Of a DNA stretch of 64,000 nt, positions 10,895 to 24,400 are shown piece after piece; the first letter of the stretch is position 1; each line of letters starts with the position of its first letter. The translations under genes were made by a program, and so were the position numbers. The stretch is from Dirofilaria immitis. Taxonomy: Eukaryota; Nematoda; Chromadorea; Rhabditida; Onchocercidae. The notes beneath the pieces are model-generated. The model saw nothing but the letters and a program-made list of their open reading frames with translations. It did no database searches and was not told the origin of the DNA. The stretch is from assembly GCA_024305405.1 (NCBI GenBank), contig JAKNDB010000110.1, positions 1,054,001 to 1,118,000 on the forward strand, in the 5' to 3' direction.

Positions 10895-13800
10895 ATGAAA
10901 TGCGTGATAAAAACATATGCTAGCACTAATGATACATCTACAGAGCGAAAAATCAAGCAGATGAATACGGACTACGAGCGTAACGATCCTCGACGTCACT
11001 ATATTTTACGTGTTGCTTCGCATATATTCGCACTGAATTTATCGGAAAATAAGATTCCAGATTTGAATCCTATACAAAATTTTTGTAATACTACTACACC
11101 GTTGTTGATTATTACCAGAGACGAACGGGTTTGTAGTTTTACTTCTTGAAAATTTAATATTAAATAATTTTCATTTTTATTTCAAAAAAAGAAATATTGC
11201 AATTTTTAATGCAAGTGATTATTTTAATTAATGGTTTAAATATGTTATATCGATTATTGATCAAACAAATTTTAAGTTTAAAAAATTCAACTTTCAGAAA
11301 AATACATTTAATTTTACAAATGAGATTCGAAATGATCATCACCCGGACTTAATGCAAGTGATCTTTTACAAGCCTGAAGCAATCGCCTTATCCTCAGATA
11401 ATTATAAAAGCAAAATATCAGTATTATCATTGCGTGGTCGTCCAACTGATGCATTAATCCGTTCAGTAAGAGAAGTTGGTAACTTAAACTTCATTTATAA
11501 CAATTATTTTCAGTTTAATTGATTTTTTCAATTAAGCTTGTGGTTATAATATCAATGACGAATCATTTTGCCACTTGTAAGCAGTAAAGTATTCATAATG
11601 ATATTAATATCCGTTTACTTCGATAACCAAAGGTATAAATTTTGTAATATGAATTGATATGCAATTTTAGATATTCAAAAGAACAATTGAAAACAATTCC
11701 GAAACATCCGTCAATAGTCATCTACGTACAATTTTAAATGAACTTGAAATGTACATCGAACCAAAAAATGTTTGGAATATTAGAGGTAGTTTGCATTCTA
11801 GATATAGTTGTACTTCCAACAAAAAAAAGTTTTCTTCTGAAGTTTTATTATAACTAGATGATCATTTTTCGAATGTTAATCATGATTTAGAGAGCTTTCG
11901 AGAAAAGCGATCTGTACATGATGAGATTAATTATTGGAAGGCTCGGAAGGACAATGCTGCTTTGCAGTATTCCCAAGTATTTCAAATTCTCGACATAAAA
12001 CTTGAGATGCTTATGAATTGTCGTATAAATGAAATTAGTGAAGTTATTGATACTGTCGAAGACTGCTTAAATCAACTTTGGAACTGTGAACCAACATTTC
12101 CACAAAATCGTATGGAACAAATTGTTCATAGCATCAGTAAATTGATTCAAAATATTCAATATTTAAATTGATTAAAAGGAACGATAGTAGATGAAGCCAA
12201 GCATATTTTATTAATTTTATATTTATTTTAATGATTTGTTATATTATTTTAATGATTGATCACAAAGTTACGATGGTCTCTCTAATCGCACCATTTTACA
12301 CATTTATATTTGATTAAACTTTAATCAAATTAGTTTTTTGTTTTCAGAATTTTCTGTAAATATAATTTATTCACTAAATTATATGCAACATAGGTATTTA
12401 GTGAAATTATGTGCAGATGAAATAAGTTTATAAACATTAGATATCAATAGATTTTTAATTATACGCAAACGTCTCATCATATGAATAATAGGAAGCGTAA
12501 CTTCATTTTAACGATAAGTAAGCTGTAATTGTAAAATTCTAAAAAATCCTGACGTTATGCCGATATTTATTAGACGTAATTTGTTCACTTGATATAATTC
12601 TACTGATTAGATGTGAAAATTAAATATAATTAATCTAAAATAGTTTTTATAATATCTAATTTTATAAATTTATGCACAAAATGGATGGAAGAAGCAATAC
12701 TTTCAGGTTCGTTGATCATTAATTCGATAACAAATAAAATTGAAATCAGCAGTATATGGAACAGTGGTACAACTGATACACTAGTCGATACATTACATAC
12801 AATTATTTCGCTTTGCGAACAGTGGAAATTTGGAATTACAACACTTATTGAACAATGGAAGCAAGATATTGATAATCCGTGGAAGGGTGATAAATCAACG
12901 ATTTCAGCTTTTGAAATTCTTCAGAAACATACTGATAAGGTGACTGCACATTTGACAGCAATCATGCATGCAACATATATTAGCTTAATATTTGCTTGCA
13001 TAGCAAAAGATTCTTTGTATTATAATGAATAATATAGTCGTATTAACGACATTATCATATCAGTGAATTTTACGTATCTACTAATAATAGCGAAATTTCA
13101 ATAATGCGTAAATTTGTATCACTCTCTATTTTTAGCCTATTCGTATAATAAGATAGCCAAAGTTTAAATTAATTAAACTTTGTTATTTCGAGTCAAAACA
13201 TAGTGATAACTTTGACTTATATTGAATTTAATGAAAATTTTCTGATTAGATCAAATGAAGGGAACAATCAATTTTACAGATTTTATCGTTAAAATTATTA
13301 AGCAATCAAATAAATGAGTTAATGGAAGATAGGAATGGACGAAAAGAAATGGAACAGATCATTCGAAATATCTTTGGTACACTGCCTATATTTGCTTCTG
13401 ATATTTCGACGCAAAAACAATGGGAAATTAAATTACTGGTGAAAAAAATCATATTTATTATTATTATTTCTAGTCCATCTTCAATTTTAATTATTTCAAT
13501 TTAAAGTTTTCTTCTTACATTATTTATTGGAATTTAGAAATATTTAGGTTAAGTAAATAGTTCATAGCGATAAAATTAAAATTTGTGCTAAAAAATTTTT
13601 ATCATTCTGAAAAATTTTGAAACAGATGAAATACAAAAGATATCAAAGTATGGAAAAGGAATTATCTATACCTCTATGATGTTTGCATATTTAAATAATC
13701 TGATTTTAGGCATTGAATTTCGAGTAATTTCTTATTTGTGAAAAATTTTAATTTAGTTTTGATCTTATAGTTCAAAAAAAACAGCATTTCTGTTACATTT

Positions 13801-16800
13801 ATTTTACATTGTTGATGTAATATGAAACATTATGCTAAATAGTTAATATGAAGTATTGTGCCAGATAGTTAATGTTAGATTCTTGCACTAATTCAGGAGG
13901 CAGAAAGATCTATAGAACCAATCGTAGAAAGAGTATTACCTGTTTTAAGGAAACGCTTACAATTTAATCAACTCACTGATGATGCTGTAAGTTTAAAAGG
14001 AAAAAATTTTCTTTCAATTTTCTTCACCGATTAGTTAAATCTGGTTTCGTTGATATTAAAATTTTGATTAATTGTAATGCATTAAAATAGCTACAACGAG
14101 CACATACATGAGCGCATGTAACAAATAATTTCCTACGTAACTGATGGAAAGTAGAAAGAGAGTGTAAACGAGTATGTGGTGCGAATTTAATGGATTAATT
14201 AAATTCACTGGTAAAATTTTCTATGTACTGAAACAATCGATTATGGCATAGAAAATTTAAATTACCAATAAATGCATATTAATTCCCATATTTCATTATA
14301 TCTCATTCTTGTTTTAAACTTTTAGGCAACCGCTAATCTTATTAAATTCAAGCATTTTTTGAACTGTCCAACTATCAAAGAAAAACTTTCCATGGAGAGG
14401 TAAATATTTCTTTGCATTTTCTCATTACATTTTGTGGATGTAAATTTTAATTTGTCTTTGAAAAGGCAAACTGGTATTTATTTAGAGAAACTTTGCTTAG
14501 TCGTTTGGCAAATGCAGTAGAAATGCGGAAACATGAAATAACTGAACGGATTGCAATAAATGATATACCAATTGGACAATATCTGACGGAAATTGCTGCT
14601 AAACTTATTTGGATTCGACGAGAAGTTAATAAAGTAATTTTGCAAATAATTTTTGCTGTAATTTGTTTTTAATTTTTTGTTATGATTTTTTTTAATTTAA
14701 GCTTCAAAACAAGAATTTGAAAGAGTGGGTTAAAAAATTCGGACACATGGCTCATATTCAAATGGAACAGGTGATCGATCGTAGAAACATGATGACCTTT
14801 AATATGACATCGCATTAATAATTCCGAGAAATTTTTATTTTATTTTTTTAAAAGTTATCAAAGCGATGAATAGTAGTGTGAAATGGAAGAACCAACATTA
14901 GAAGTAATAAAGTAATGATATAGATAAAATGAATTTAAATTTAATCATATTACTTGATTATTTTAAGATTGAAAATATCAGGATTATATGCGACGAATTA
15001 TTAAATGATTTAGCAGCTTATAAAACGGTAAAAGCAAAGATTCTAAGCATAATTGATGAAATTCGTTCTTTAGAATCCGATTCGCTTAGCGTTTGGTAAG
15101 TAAGCAAAATAAATTATGTAGAAAATAATTAAAAATATTATATTTCAGAATTTCAAAATTTCAAATATTTTAAGATATCTTCGGATTTTAGAATCATTTC
15201 TGGGCTTAAATAATAGAGAGTTTTCATAATCTTTCAGGTGTCAAGAAATGATCGAAATAATTAGTAATTCGACAAACTCAGTTGCACTTGAAACGAATGG
15301 CAAATTAATGAGCATTGAACAAAAAGGTGGCAATTTAATTGTTAACTATAGCGATCGTTTAGTTCGACTTCTCAGAGAAGTACGCCAGCTAATAGGTCTC
15401 GGATTTGTCGTTCCGCGGAAAATTATTGAATGTGCTAATACCGGTGAACAATTCTACAAATACGCTATCATTCTTAAACAGGTTATTACATTCCCAAGAT
15501 TTGAAATTCTTCGATTCGAGTTTCTTGTGAAATTTTATTCGAAATATTTCATTTGCAGTATGGAGGCAGAATCGATTAGATTTCAACATACTGAAAACTT
15601 TGAGGAAGTGATAAAAGTATTATGATGTATTCCCATAAGTCAAACTTGGAAGTCTCGATTACCGATAAATTAATAAATTATTGGAAAAAACTGAGTGAAT
15701 TTTCTACTGCCATATAAATTTTTGTCAAGATTTCGACATCTTGATCGTCTGTTTTCACTTCAGAAATGAATCCAGATAACAATTTTAAAGGTTGCACATT
15801 TTTATAATTCGGTCGATCAACAAATGCTTCCGTGCCAACAAGCGATGATGTTAGATGAAGCTTTGGCTTTCGAAAAGCTAATACTGTCTGGAAAGAAAGG
15901 TGAAACAACAACAAATATGGTTAGTTGGAACAATCCAAAGCATCTTCAGGAATTTATCGGAAAGTTACAGGCAGCCGCTGAACGCTTAACTTTACATAAT
16001 AGGTTAGCACGATAGCCTTTATCCCTTCTTCTGAGATTTTCAGTACTTTTATTCGCAATGACTACCTAAATTTGTTACTTGACAGTATGAACAGTTTGAT
16101 GTTGCTAAAACCAATATTAACAGTGTCATTTGGTTATGGAAAAAATGAATTATATAAGTTTTATTTTGCAGTTTTGCAAAATGAAATTCCTATTACATCG
16201 AAACATCAAAATATCAACATCAAATGGATACTTTTAATTTTGACGGGAAAAAAGTAAAGTGATATATTTATAAATTTTTTTTTTTTGCAAATTTAGTCAA
16301 TCTTCATTATCTTTTGTTTTAGACAATTACGAAAAGCACATAGTGAGATTTGCGATAAGATAAAACAACTGACAAATTTGGATCTTCTCAAGGAAATTAA
16401 TAAGTGGAAAGACGTTATGGGAGAGATACGAAGCAAAATAGCCGAACAAGAGCGAAATATCGGTAATCGAAGCAATATGATACCATGGTTATTACATTGG
16501 GATCGGCAACTCTATAAGGTTTCCACGGAACTTCTCATTTTGTAAAAGTTTGTTCGTTTCTTTTTTTTTAATTTTAAATTATTTGTTTTCTTTATAGGCA
16601 TTACAACTGCAATACCAATGTGGTGTTGAGAGTCTTCATACGCAAATCCCGTTAATTCAAGTCCAGCTAATGTTTAGGTAAGCTTGTCGTTTTACGATAG
16701 TCTTCTTGCATACTTTATAATTTATAATTCATTCTAACTTGAGGATTAATCTAACTTAAAACTCAGAATTTTTTGTTTGGGAACTGGTACATTTACAGAG

Positions 16801-18462
16801 ATCAACAATTTGAATTACGACCACCGTTAGAAGAGATTCGTGCAAAATATTATCGAGAATTGCGGAAGTTTATTAGTATTCCACAAAAATTTCGCAGTGT
16901 TCAAGAGACTGAACAAGTGAGTGAAATATTTTTGGATATCTGCCTGAACTTATCAGGATCACGTAATACTTTATGATCACTTTGTACAGTGCATCACTTG
17001 TTGGCTGATGATTCAATTGCATGCACGTGTAATAGTGCTTGAAAGTGTTTATGTGACAATTTTGTCAAATCATATGCTTAATCTAGTTGTTATTTAAGAA
17101 GTCACAAACATTTACATTGTCAGCGTCCTCTTAACTTGGTATTTTTGAATTCGTTCAACTTCCATTATGATCAATTTAGGTCACATTCTATAACAAAATG
17201 TATACGAAATAAATATATAAATAACAATGTAATTAATTTCATATATCAAAAATATATAATAATGTGTATAAAATATTTAGGCCAATGAATTGTTTGCAAA
17301 AATGATCGAGCGTAATGCGAATCGTTTTTGGAATGTTTATGCAAAAGCAGAACAATTATTCGAAAAGCTTGTCAATGTGGGAAATGAGTTTGAGGCAAAA
17401 ATTTTGTTGACAATTTTTCTTCAGAGGATTGATTTTGAAATAATGAACGGTGAAGCAGACTTAAATTGTTATTTTAAAAACTAATAATTTGGTAGAATGT
17501 ATAATCATAGATTAAATATTCATGGACATTCTAAAGGATACTGACGATTTAAAAAGCAAATTTGAAATCCTTTAATTTGAGTAGAAATTTATAGAACTTT
17601 GTTGTACTGGGCCAAGTTGATCTGGAGAGCTTAATTGCAAAACATTTCAAGCAAGCTGCAGACTGGGAAAATCAGATCAAGCTGCTGAAGGGAAAAGGAA
17701 GAGATGCGGAAAAATTGCCAAAGTAAAATATTGATAGTTTAAAGTTCGTCCAATTAATTTAGACTTTTTAGAGCCTCTTTGCAAATCTTGAAATTTTTCA
17801 TGTGAATAATAAATATTTTTCCCATCTTCCTATATCTCGTATAAGTGAATTCGTTTCTCATTTTTTCTCTTCTATCGTCATTATTTTATTCTTTTCTTTC
17901 TCCTGTTCATTCAAGTTGAAATGGGGCATTCTCTGCTTGAGCCATTAGCAAAATCCGTCCTAGACTATGTATGATTAAAAGTTACATTTATCATGGCATC
18001 AATAATATTAAACAATATATTTGAAAAAATTACGAAATATTGCAGTGAAATAAGACTGGAATGTATTCTTGTATCAACATCAGCTATTAAAAATTCTATC
18101 GATGATATACTACAGCGTCTCTTCGATACTTTGATATGGACATTGAGATATTCCATTAACAATGAAATCCATGTGACGCTTTCTATTAATTTTAATTCGT
18201 AGAAGAATTATCTCACTTGCTGTCGATGCAAATATTTAAAAAAAACGAAAAAAAGAAAAAAGGATGAATAAGTTACAGTATATTATATTTTGTAAGAAAT
18301 GTTATTTTCATTTAAATTTTATACATCCTTTTCTATTCTTTCCAGGATATAAATCACTTTCTGAATCAGGCAATTGAAGCACTCAGTTCTAGACCTCAGT
18401 CAGTTGACGAAATTGCAGAAGCAAATCAGAATCATATTTTATTTGGAAAAGCCAGTAAAGAG
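10895..18462 (+). other. che-3: che-3 exons 1-20: N-terminal tail, clean reading frame
   Basis: Exons: 10895-11128, 11298-11478, 11671-11785, 11858-12136, 12707-12939, 13280-13438, 13897-13986, 14326-14399, 14486-14633, 14702-14770, 14968-15095, 15238-15481, 15791-16002, 16323-16518, 16598-16677, 16799-16916, 17281-17394, 17595-17722, 18046-18172, 18346-18462. This tail dimerises the heavy chain and binds intermediate and light-intermediate chains. Close matches to dynein-2 include [27 protein letters not shown] and [16 protein letters not shown]. Phases agree at every junction except exon 2 to 3, where using the GTTGGT donor after 11474 instead of GTAACT after 11478 restores the frame. The donor of exon 17 is GC, not GT. 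No frameshift was found in these 3.0 kb of coding sequence. Confidence 0.9.
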
Positions 18463-21400
18463 GTCTTTCTAAATTGAATTTCAGTATGACCATACCTTAT
18501 TTAATTTGGAACTGAAATTTTTAGATGAAAAGAACGCTTGATCTAATTGAGGAAAAAAATGTTCTGTTACGATCAGTTGGTGGAAGTGGTACTGAACAGT
18601 TACCAACTGTGTTAAAATTATGGGAAAATTCGAACTAATGTTAGACAGTCATCAGTTGATGATTAAAGACCAAGTTTGTGATTGAAATAAATTTCAATGT
18701 AAACTTCCTTCTTACATTTCACTTGTCAAAACTCTTTTTCCTCACTAGTATTCTTCTGAGGAAATAAAATACCAGCATGTTTTATGATGCTGGCTAATTA
18801 GCCTTTATAACTCTGTTAATTGATTAAACCATCAAGTGTTTTTTCTTACAGGTAGAGACGTTGAAATCAAATGTTACTACACGCTTGAAGTCATTGAATG
18901 GTGAAATTGAAAAATTATTTGTTTGTTGGAAACAATTCAAACCAAAAATGACATTTTTAGCGAAGATAGAAATGCTATGCTTGGAGCGATACAATTTATC
19001 AAAGAAAAACGTGACGAATTCGATAATTTGCAACAAAAACGAGATGCTTTATTGTATGCTAAATTCAAATTAAATTTTAATTAATGTATTTTTAGCAAAT
19101 ATAAGGGGAAAATTAGGATTTAAAAATAGTCAAAAAAATGGTGAAGGTTGGGGATGAAAAATGAATTTGCATTTACTATTTTGGAAATCGCGATTAAACA
19201 CTATTTTTTTATAAATACTGCATTACTAATTAGAATTTCTCAGGCAGTTTTCAAAACCTACAAGAAAAAATCAAATCTGAATAATTTAAAATCTGCTGAA
19301 TTTTCTGAAACTGAGCTTGGATTACTGAAACATATCTGACTGATGGTATTCAGAGCAGAATGTAATCAGCTTGATATTGAAAAGCAGAGATGCCATTTTT
19401 TGATGAAATGGCAAGTGATCTTAAAAATTGTGAAAATAATTGGTTATTGTATGAACAATTTAATGCTGGTCTGCAAGAAATGGCTAATGAAAAATGGATA
19501 TTGTTCAGGTAAATATTACTACTATTATTTGTTATTATTATTAAGAGACCAATAAGTATTAACTTATGAAGTCTTTTTTCTTAATTCTAAAGGTTTTTGT
19601 TGAATTCTTGATGAATGATCATCGGTATAGTGATAATACAATGATTTTCAGTGCAAAATGATCGCTTTATAAAAGTCAACTCGCTAAAATATTTTTATGA
19701 TTTTTATAGCTTCGTGAATTTTTAATCATTTTTATTGATTTATGAAGTTTTTTGAGGTCGAAGACCTATCGTTTTGATGAATATTTGCATAAGTGGGATG
19801 ATGAATTGAAGAATTTGTCTATTACACATATTACTGCTCGTTTACGCAAGGATATTGATCAATTCAAAGTAAAAATGTTGGATATTTATCAAAAATCTCC
19901 AAAGTTCATAAATTTTCTTAGTATCTACAGTTTCTTTCTAATCGCGACAATTTGACTTGGATAACTCTTTTCTTCTTAGCCCCCACAAATCTCTTCAATT
20001 TTTCGTTTCTCGCACTTTGAAAGAACCTCAAACTTGGGTAATTAAACCTTTATTGCGATAACATGATAATACATTAACGAATGCAGTGATTAAAATCAAT
20101 CATACAATTTCAAAGATATTATTACGACAAGTTTAATGATGAAAGCATAATTCAAGGAATAGATAAGAGATTAAAAGAAAGACACCTCAATTTGTTGCAT
20201 CGTCGATGGACATCCCGTAATATGGTTTGGTGACCAGGGCCCTCTTCTTTCGTGAGCGGAGAATTCTAGTACAATTGTGGCCGTAAGAAATATGGACATT
20301 GTTAGCATGTTTGCAGAACAGCCCGTAGACAAAGGCAACAATTTTAGCTTACATTATACAGTAAAATACGCACGGATTTATTTCCTTCGTGTGAAATCCA
20401 ACACAAATGGAAGCACTGAATTTCTGATTTTCTAATTTTCCTCGCAATTTTGGCGGCACTTGGATTATCCTAAATCTTTCATCTTGAAATCGATATGATA
20501 AGTTGATTCTCTATATAAAGCTAAAAACCCACGGAAGGAAATTTCTCTCCTTTTTGGTAATTATTTTCGTCCAGATATTCATTCATTGAGGCAGTTTTTT
20601 TGTCTTAAAAATTTCATTTGCTCTTCAGTATTGCTTAGAAAAGTTACCCAATGAGTCATACTTTTTCTTTTTCTAGTTATCCTTCAGTGTTGGAAAGAAT
20701 GTACCAGTCAAACGGATAGCTAACTTACTTTTTTATGCAATAATAAATACTTATAAACGACGCAACAAAAATGCCTATTAACTCAGTGACATTTTGAAAG
20801 CCGATTTAAATTGCAAACTGAAATTCCATTTTTACCTTCGGAGTTTATTTTTAATTTTCTAGCAAACAAACACTTTCCATTGCCTATCATTCTTTCATGA
20901 GCTATTTATATAACATAATCAACTGTTTATTTTGTTTTAAACAGGAAATGAGCAGTGGTTTGAAGTACTGTCGAGGTGAAATCTTAAGCAGTGATCACTG
21001 GCTAATGCTCTTCCGAATATTAGGTATGCCAAAAGGTACAACACTGGAACATTTGCGCTTCGGTGATTTTCTAAATGTTCACAAAATGATATGCGAAAAT
21101 TTGGAAGCATTGAAAAATTTGAATGAGCGTGCTCAGGGAGAAATTACTATTCGCGAAGCCATTCAAGAGCTTGAACTTTGGGCTCAACAGGTTTGGTTAT
21201 TTGTTTCACACGGCATTATCTTCTGTTTCCACTTAAATGTTCACCTTATCAAGCCTTACAATCGAATGTTAAATCATTCAACTTATTTTCACTGAGAAAA
21301 ACTTTTGAGAAAAATTTTATGAGGAATAACATCATTTTATAATTGACATTGTTTAACATCAAAATGTGTAAAATACATAAATTTGTTTGTTGCCTACGGA

Positions 21401-24400
21401 ACAATAAAACGTATTAATTAAATTTGACAGCAATATAAATGAAGAAAGCAAAGTAGTTTAAAATTAAGTAAAAATTATAGTTTTAATTTAGATAGTTAAG
21501 TGGTTTAGCTCAAAAATAAAACATGCTTATTAAATAGATGGAAGAAAATTGCTAAAAATTTCCTGAAATAACAAAAAGATTCTGCCTTGAGCCATATAAC
21601 TGTAATAGCTGATAGATATCACTTGAATCGTTTTCTAAATAAAGTAGAGTCAAATGATATGAGATATACCATTAACTTGGGATTCATTCTAACCTATCCA
21701 TAAAATAGAGAAAATTCTGGAAGGAGAATCGACAAGTCAGTGTGTTATTGCGATATCAGATTCAATTTGAGTCGAATCCATTAGCTTCATCGATAATCTT
21801 TTATAGTTGGTTTTTAATGATTCAAGGCTTCCATTACAATGGATTTATGTCGATGAGAATTTTATTTGCCGTATTTTTAAAAAATTGAACAAAAATTTTG
21901 AAATTTAGGCTGAATTCGTTTTAACTGATTACAAACACTCAAATGGAACGATTGTAAAAATAATCAAAGATTGGAAAGATATTTTAAATTCGGTATTTCC
22001 TTTGCTTGTATTCATATAATATATAAGTTTCGATATTCTTTTTAATCAAAATGAAGTATGTATTTAAATTTTAACAAGTTTTTTTACAAAGTTTTGACCA
22101 AATTTATTTGTATCATATCCACCATATTATAATAATTATATCATTATTAAGAAAATTTTATCCGGAATCTATTATTTAATTTAAAAAAATTTTTTACTTG
22201 ATCAAAACTTTGAAACATTAGATTTCTGACACTTTTTATTTATTACTTAATACAGCTATTGAAATTTATTGATACATTTTTAGGTAAAAGATAGTGAAGC
22301 ATTGCTACAATCGCTAAAAATTCGTCATATTATTCTCAATTCACTGATAAAACTTCGATTTGGGAAACGCGGTATATCCTTTTGCTCATTTTCCACACAA
22401 TCCTACATTTTCGTTTTAAGCCAACAGAGATAAATTTAAATTTAGGCGAATATTTTTTTAATTTAGATTAGCTGACACTGAGCAATACCTGCAATGGATG
22501 AATGAAATACAGCGCAAATGGATTTATCTGGAACCAATTTTTGGACGTGGCTCTCTTCCCTCCGAAGCATCTCGTTTCAATCGGGTTGATGTCGAATTTC
22601 GTATCGTCTTAAATGGTTTTGACTGTTTATCATAAGTATTTAACAAAGCTAAAACAATTCCAAATATACCTTTCAGACTTTTAATTTATTTTTAATTGAT
22701 GAAGACTATGCTTTTCAGACTTTATACTTATCCTAAAAACTAAGTATCTAAAATTTAGCTTGTAGATAACTATGTCTCAAAAGGAAACAAAAGTAATGGG
22801 CAAGTGGAGCAGTTATTGAATATAAGCATAAGTTAGGTTTAAAAAGTTTTGGAATTATAAAGCAATAATCGATTTATAGATGTGGTTCAGGATCCGCGTA
22901 TTGTTAGCCTGAGCACACGAGCTTCTTTGAAGCGTACATTGGAACAAATCATCGATCAACTTAATCGTTGTCAAAAAGCCTTAAATCAATTTCTTGAGGT
23001 TTATACAGTCATCAAAAAAATTACTTAAATGTATTTAACGCAAAATTTATAAGTGAGAAGCTATATTTTTGTGTATTTCAGGAAAAACGGAGTGCTTTTC
23101 CTAGATTTTACTTTTGGGTGATGACGATTTGCTAGAAATGTTAGGTCAATTGATGAATGCAACAGTAATCCAAGCGCATCTTAAGAAACTTTTCCTGGTG
23201 CGCTACAATTAAATTAAGTCAAAGCAGAAATTATTTCAAACTTGCAATCTAATAAACGTGAACAGATTGTAGAATGTTAATGCATGATGTAACATTTGCA
23301 ACTCATTGTATCAACTTTGTAGATTGTAATCACTTTAAATTATAAATAGAATTTAGAAAGATTTCACCTTTTTTTCTTTGAAAGTATGCTTTCTTCAAAA
23401 AGTGAATTTTACCAAAATGCCTGAAATGTTTGACAGGAATTCATAAAGCTGTGTTTGGTAGTAATGATGAAACGATAGTTGCAATCGTTTCCAGTGATGG
23501 CGAAATTGTCCAGCTATCAAAAGCAGTTAGAATTGTTCCTCAAGCAGAGGTAATCCCTTTTTTAACTTTAAGAAATCAAGGAATTTGAATATTTGGGAAT
23601 ATGTTTCAATTTAAATTTTGATCGAGTTTAACTTTAAGAAAGAAATTTCAGAAATGGTTGCAAGAACTATCTAATGAAATGAAGAATACAATCCGGAAAT
23701 TAATCATAAAGTGTGTCGCTGAGACATCTCCTGATCCTGGGAAATATCCATCACAGGTTCATTTTTATTTCCCGATTAATTACATGGTAATTTTATGATT
23801 CGAGAAAATAATTTGAAAAAAAATCAAACCTTCAGGTTCTATGCTTATCAGAACAAATTCGTTTTTGTGAAGGATGTGAACGAATTTTGAATGGCAAAGG
23901 TGATCTGCAAAGTTATCGAAAGCAATTAAAGCAAACATTAGCAAATTATATTAATTCGGAAATATCGGACCAAGTTTTGAAGCTTAAACTAAAAGCGCTT
24001 ATAATGGATGTAATTCATAATATAAGTATTCTCGATGAATTAATTGATAATTCGCCTTGGTAGGAAACATATTTTTCCATATTTCATTTTTATTCACTGT
24101 ATTCTTATATTAATTTCACCACATTCATATCTCAATTGTCAATTTATTATTATGATGGTCATATTCTTTAAGTAGAAAATTAGCAAATTCAACATGAAAT
24201 TCGAACTATTTTAGAATCCGTAAGCAGCAAAATGTTAAAAGCATTGATTTTCTCAAAATAAATTGCTCTCCACCATTTTATCCATATAAGAGGATCATTT
24301 AGTATACGGATGCATCTGAAATAAACATATTAAAAGCTAGTAAGTTAGAAGTTCTTAGTATCTGATGTATTAATCTAAGCGTGATTCTTCACAATTTTAT

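Noticed and set aside
16072..16257. 61-codon frame inside a che-3 intron
   Set aside because: Lies between exons 13 and 14, which join in phase without it; AT-rich with no family sequence.
19148..19339. 63-codon frame between che-3 exons 22 and 23
   Set aside because: Intronic; the flanking exons join in phase and match the family without it.
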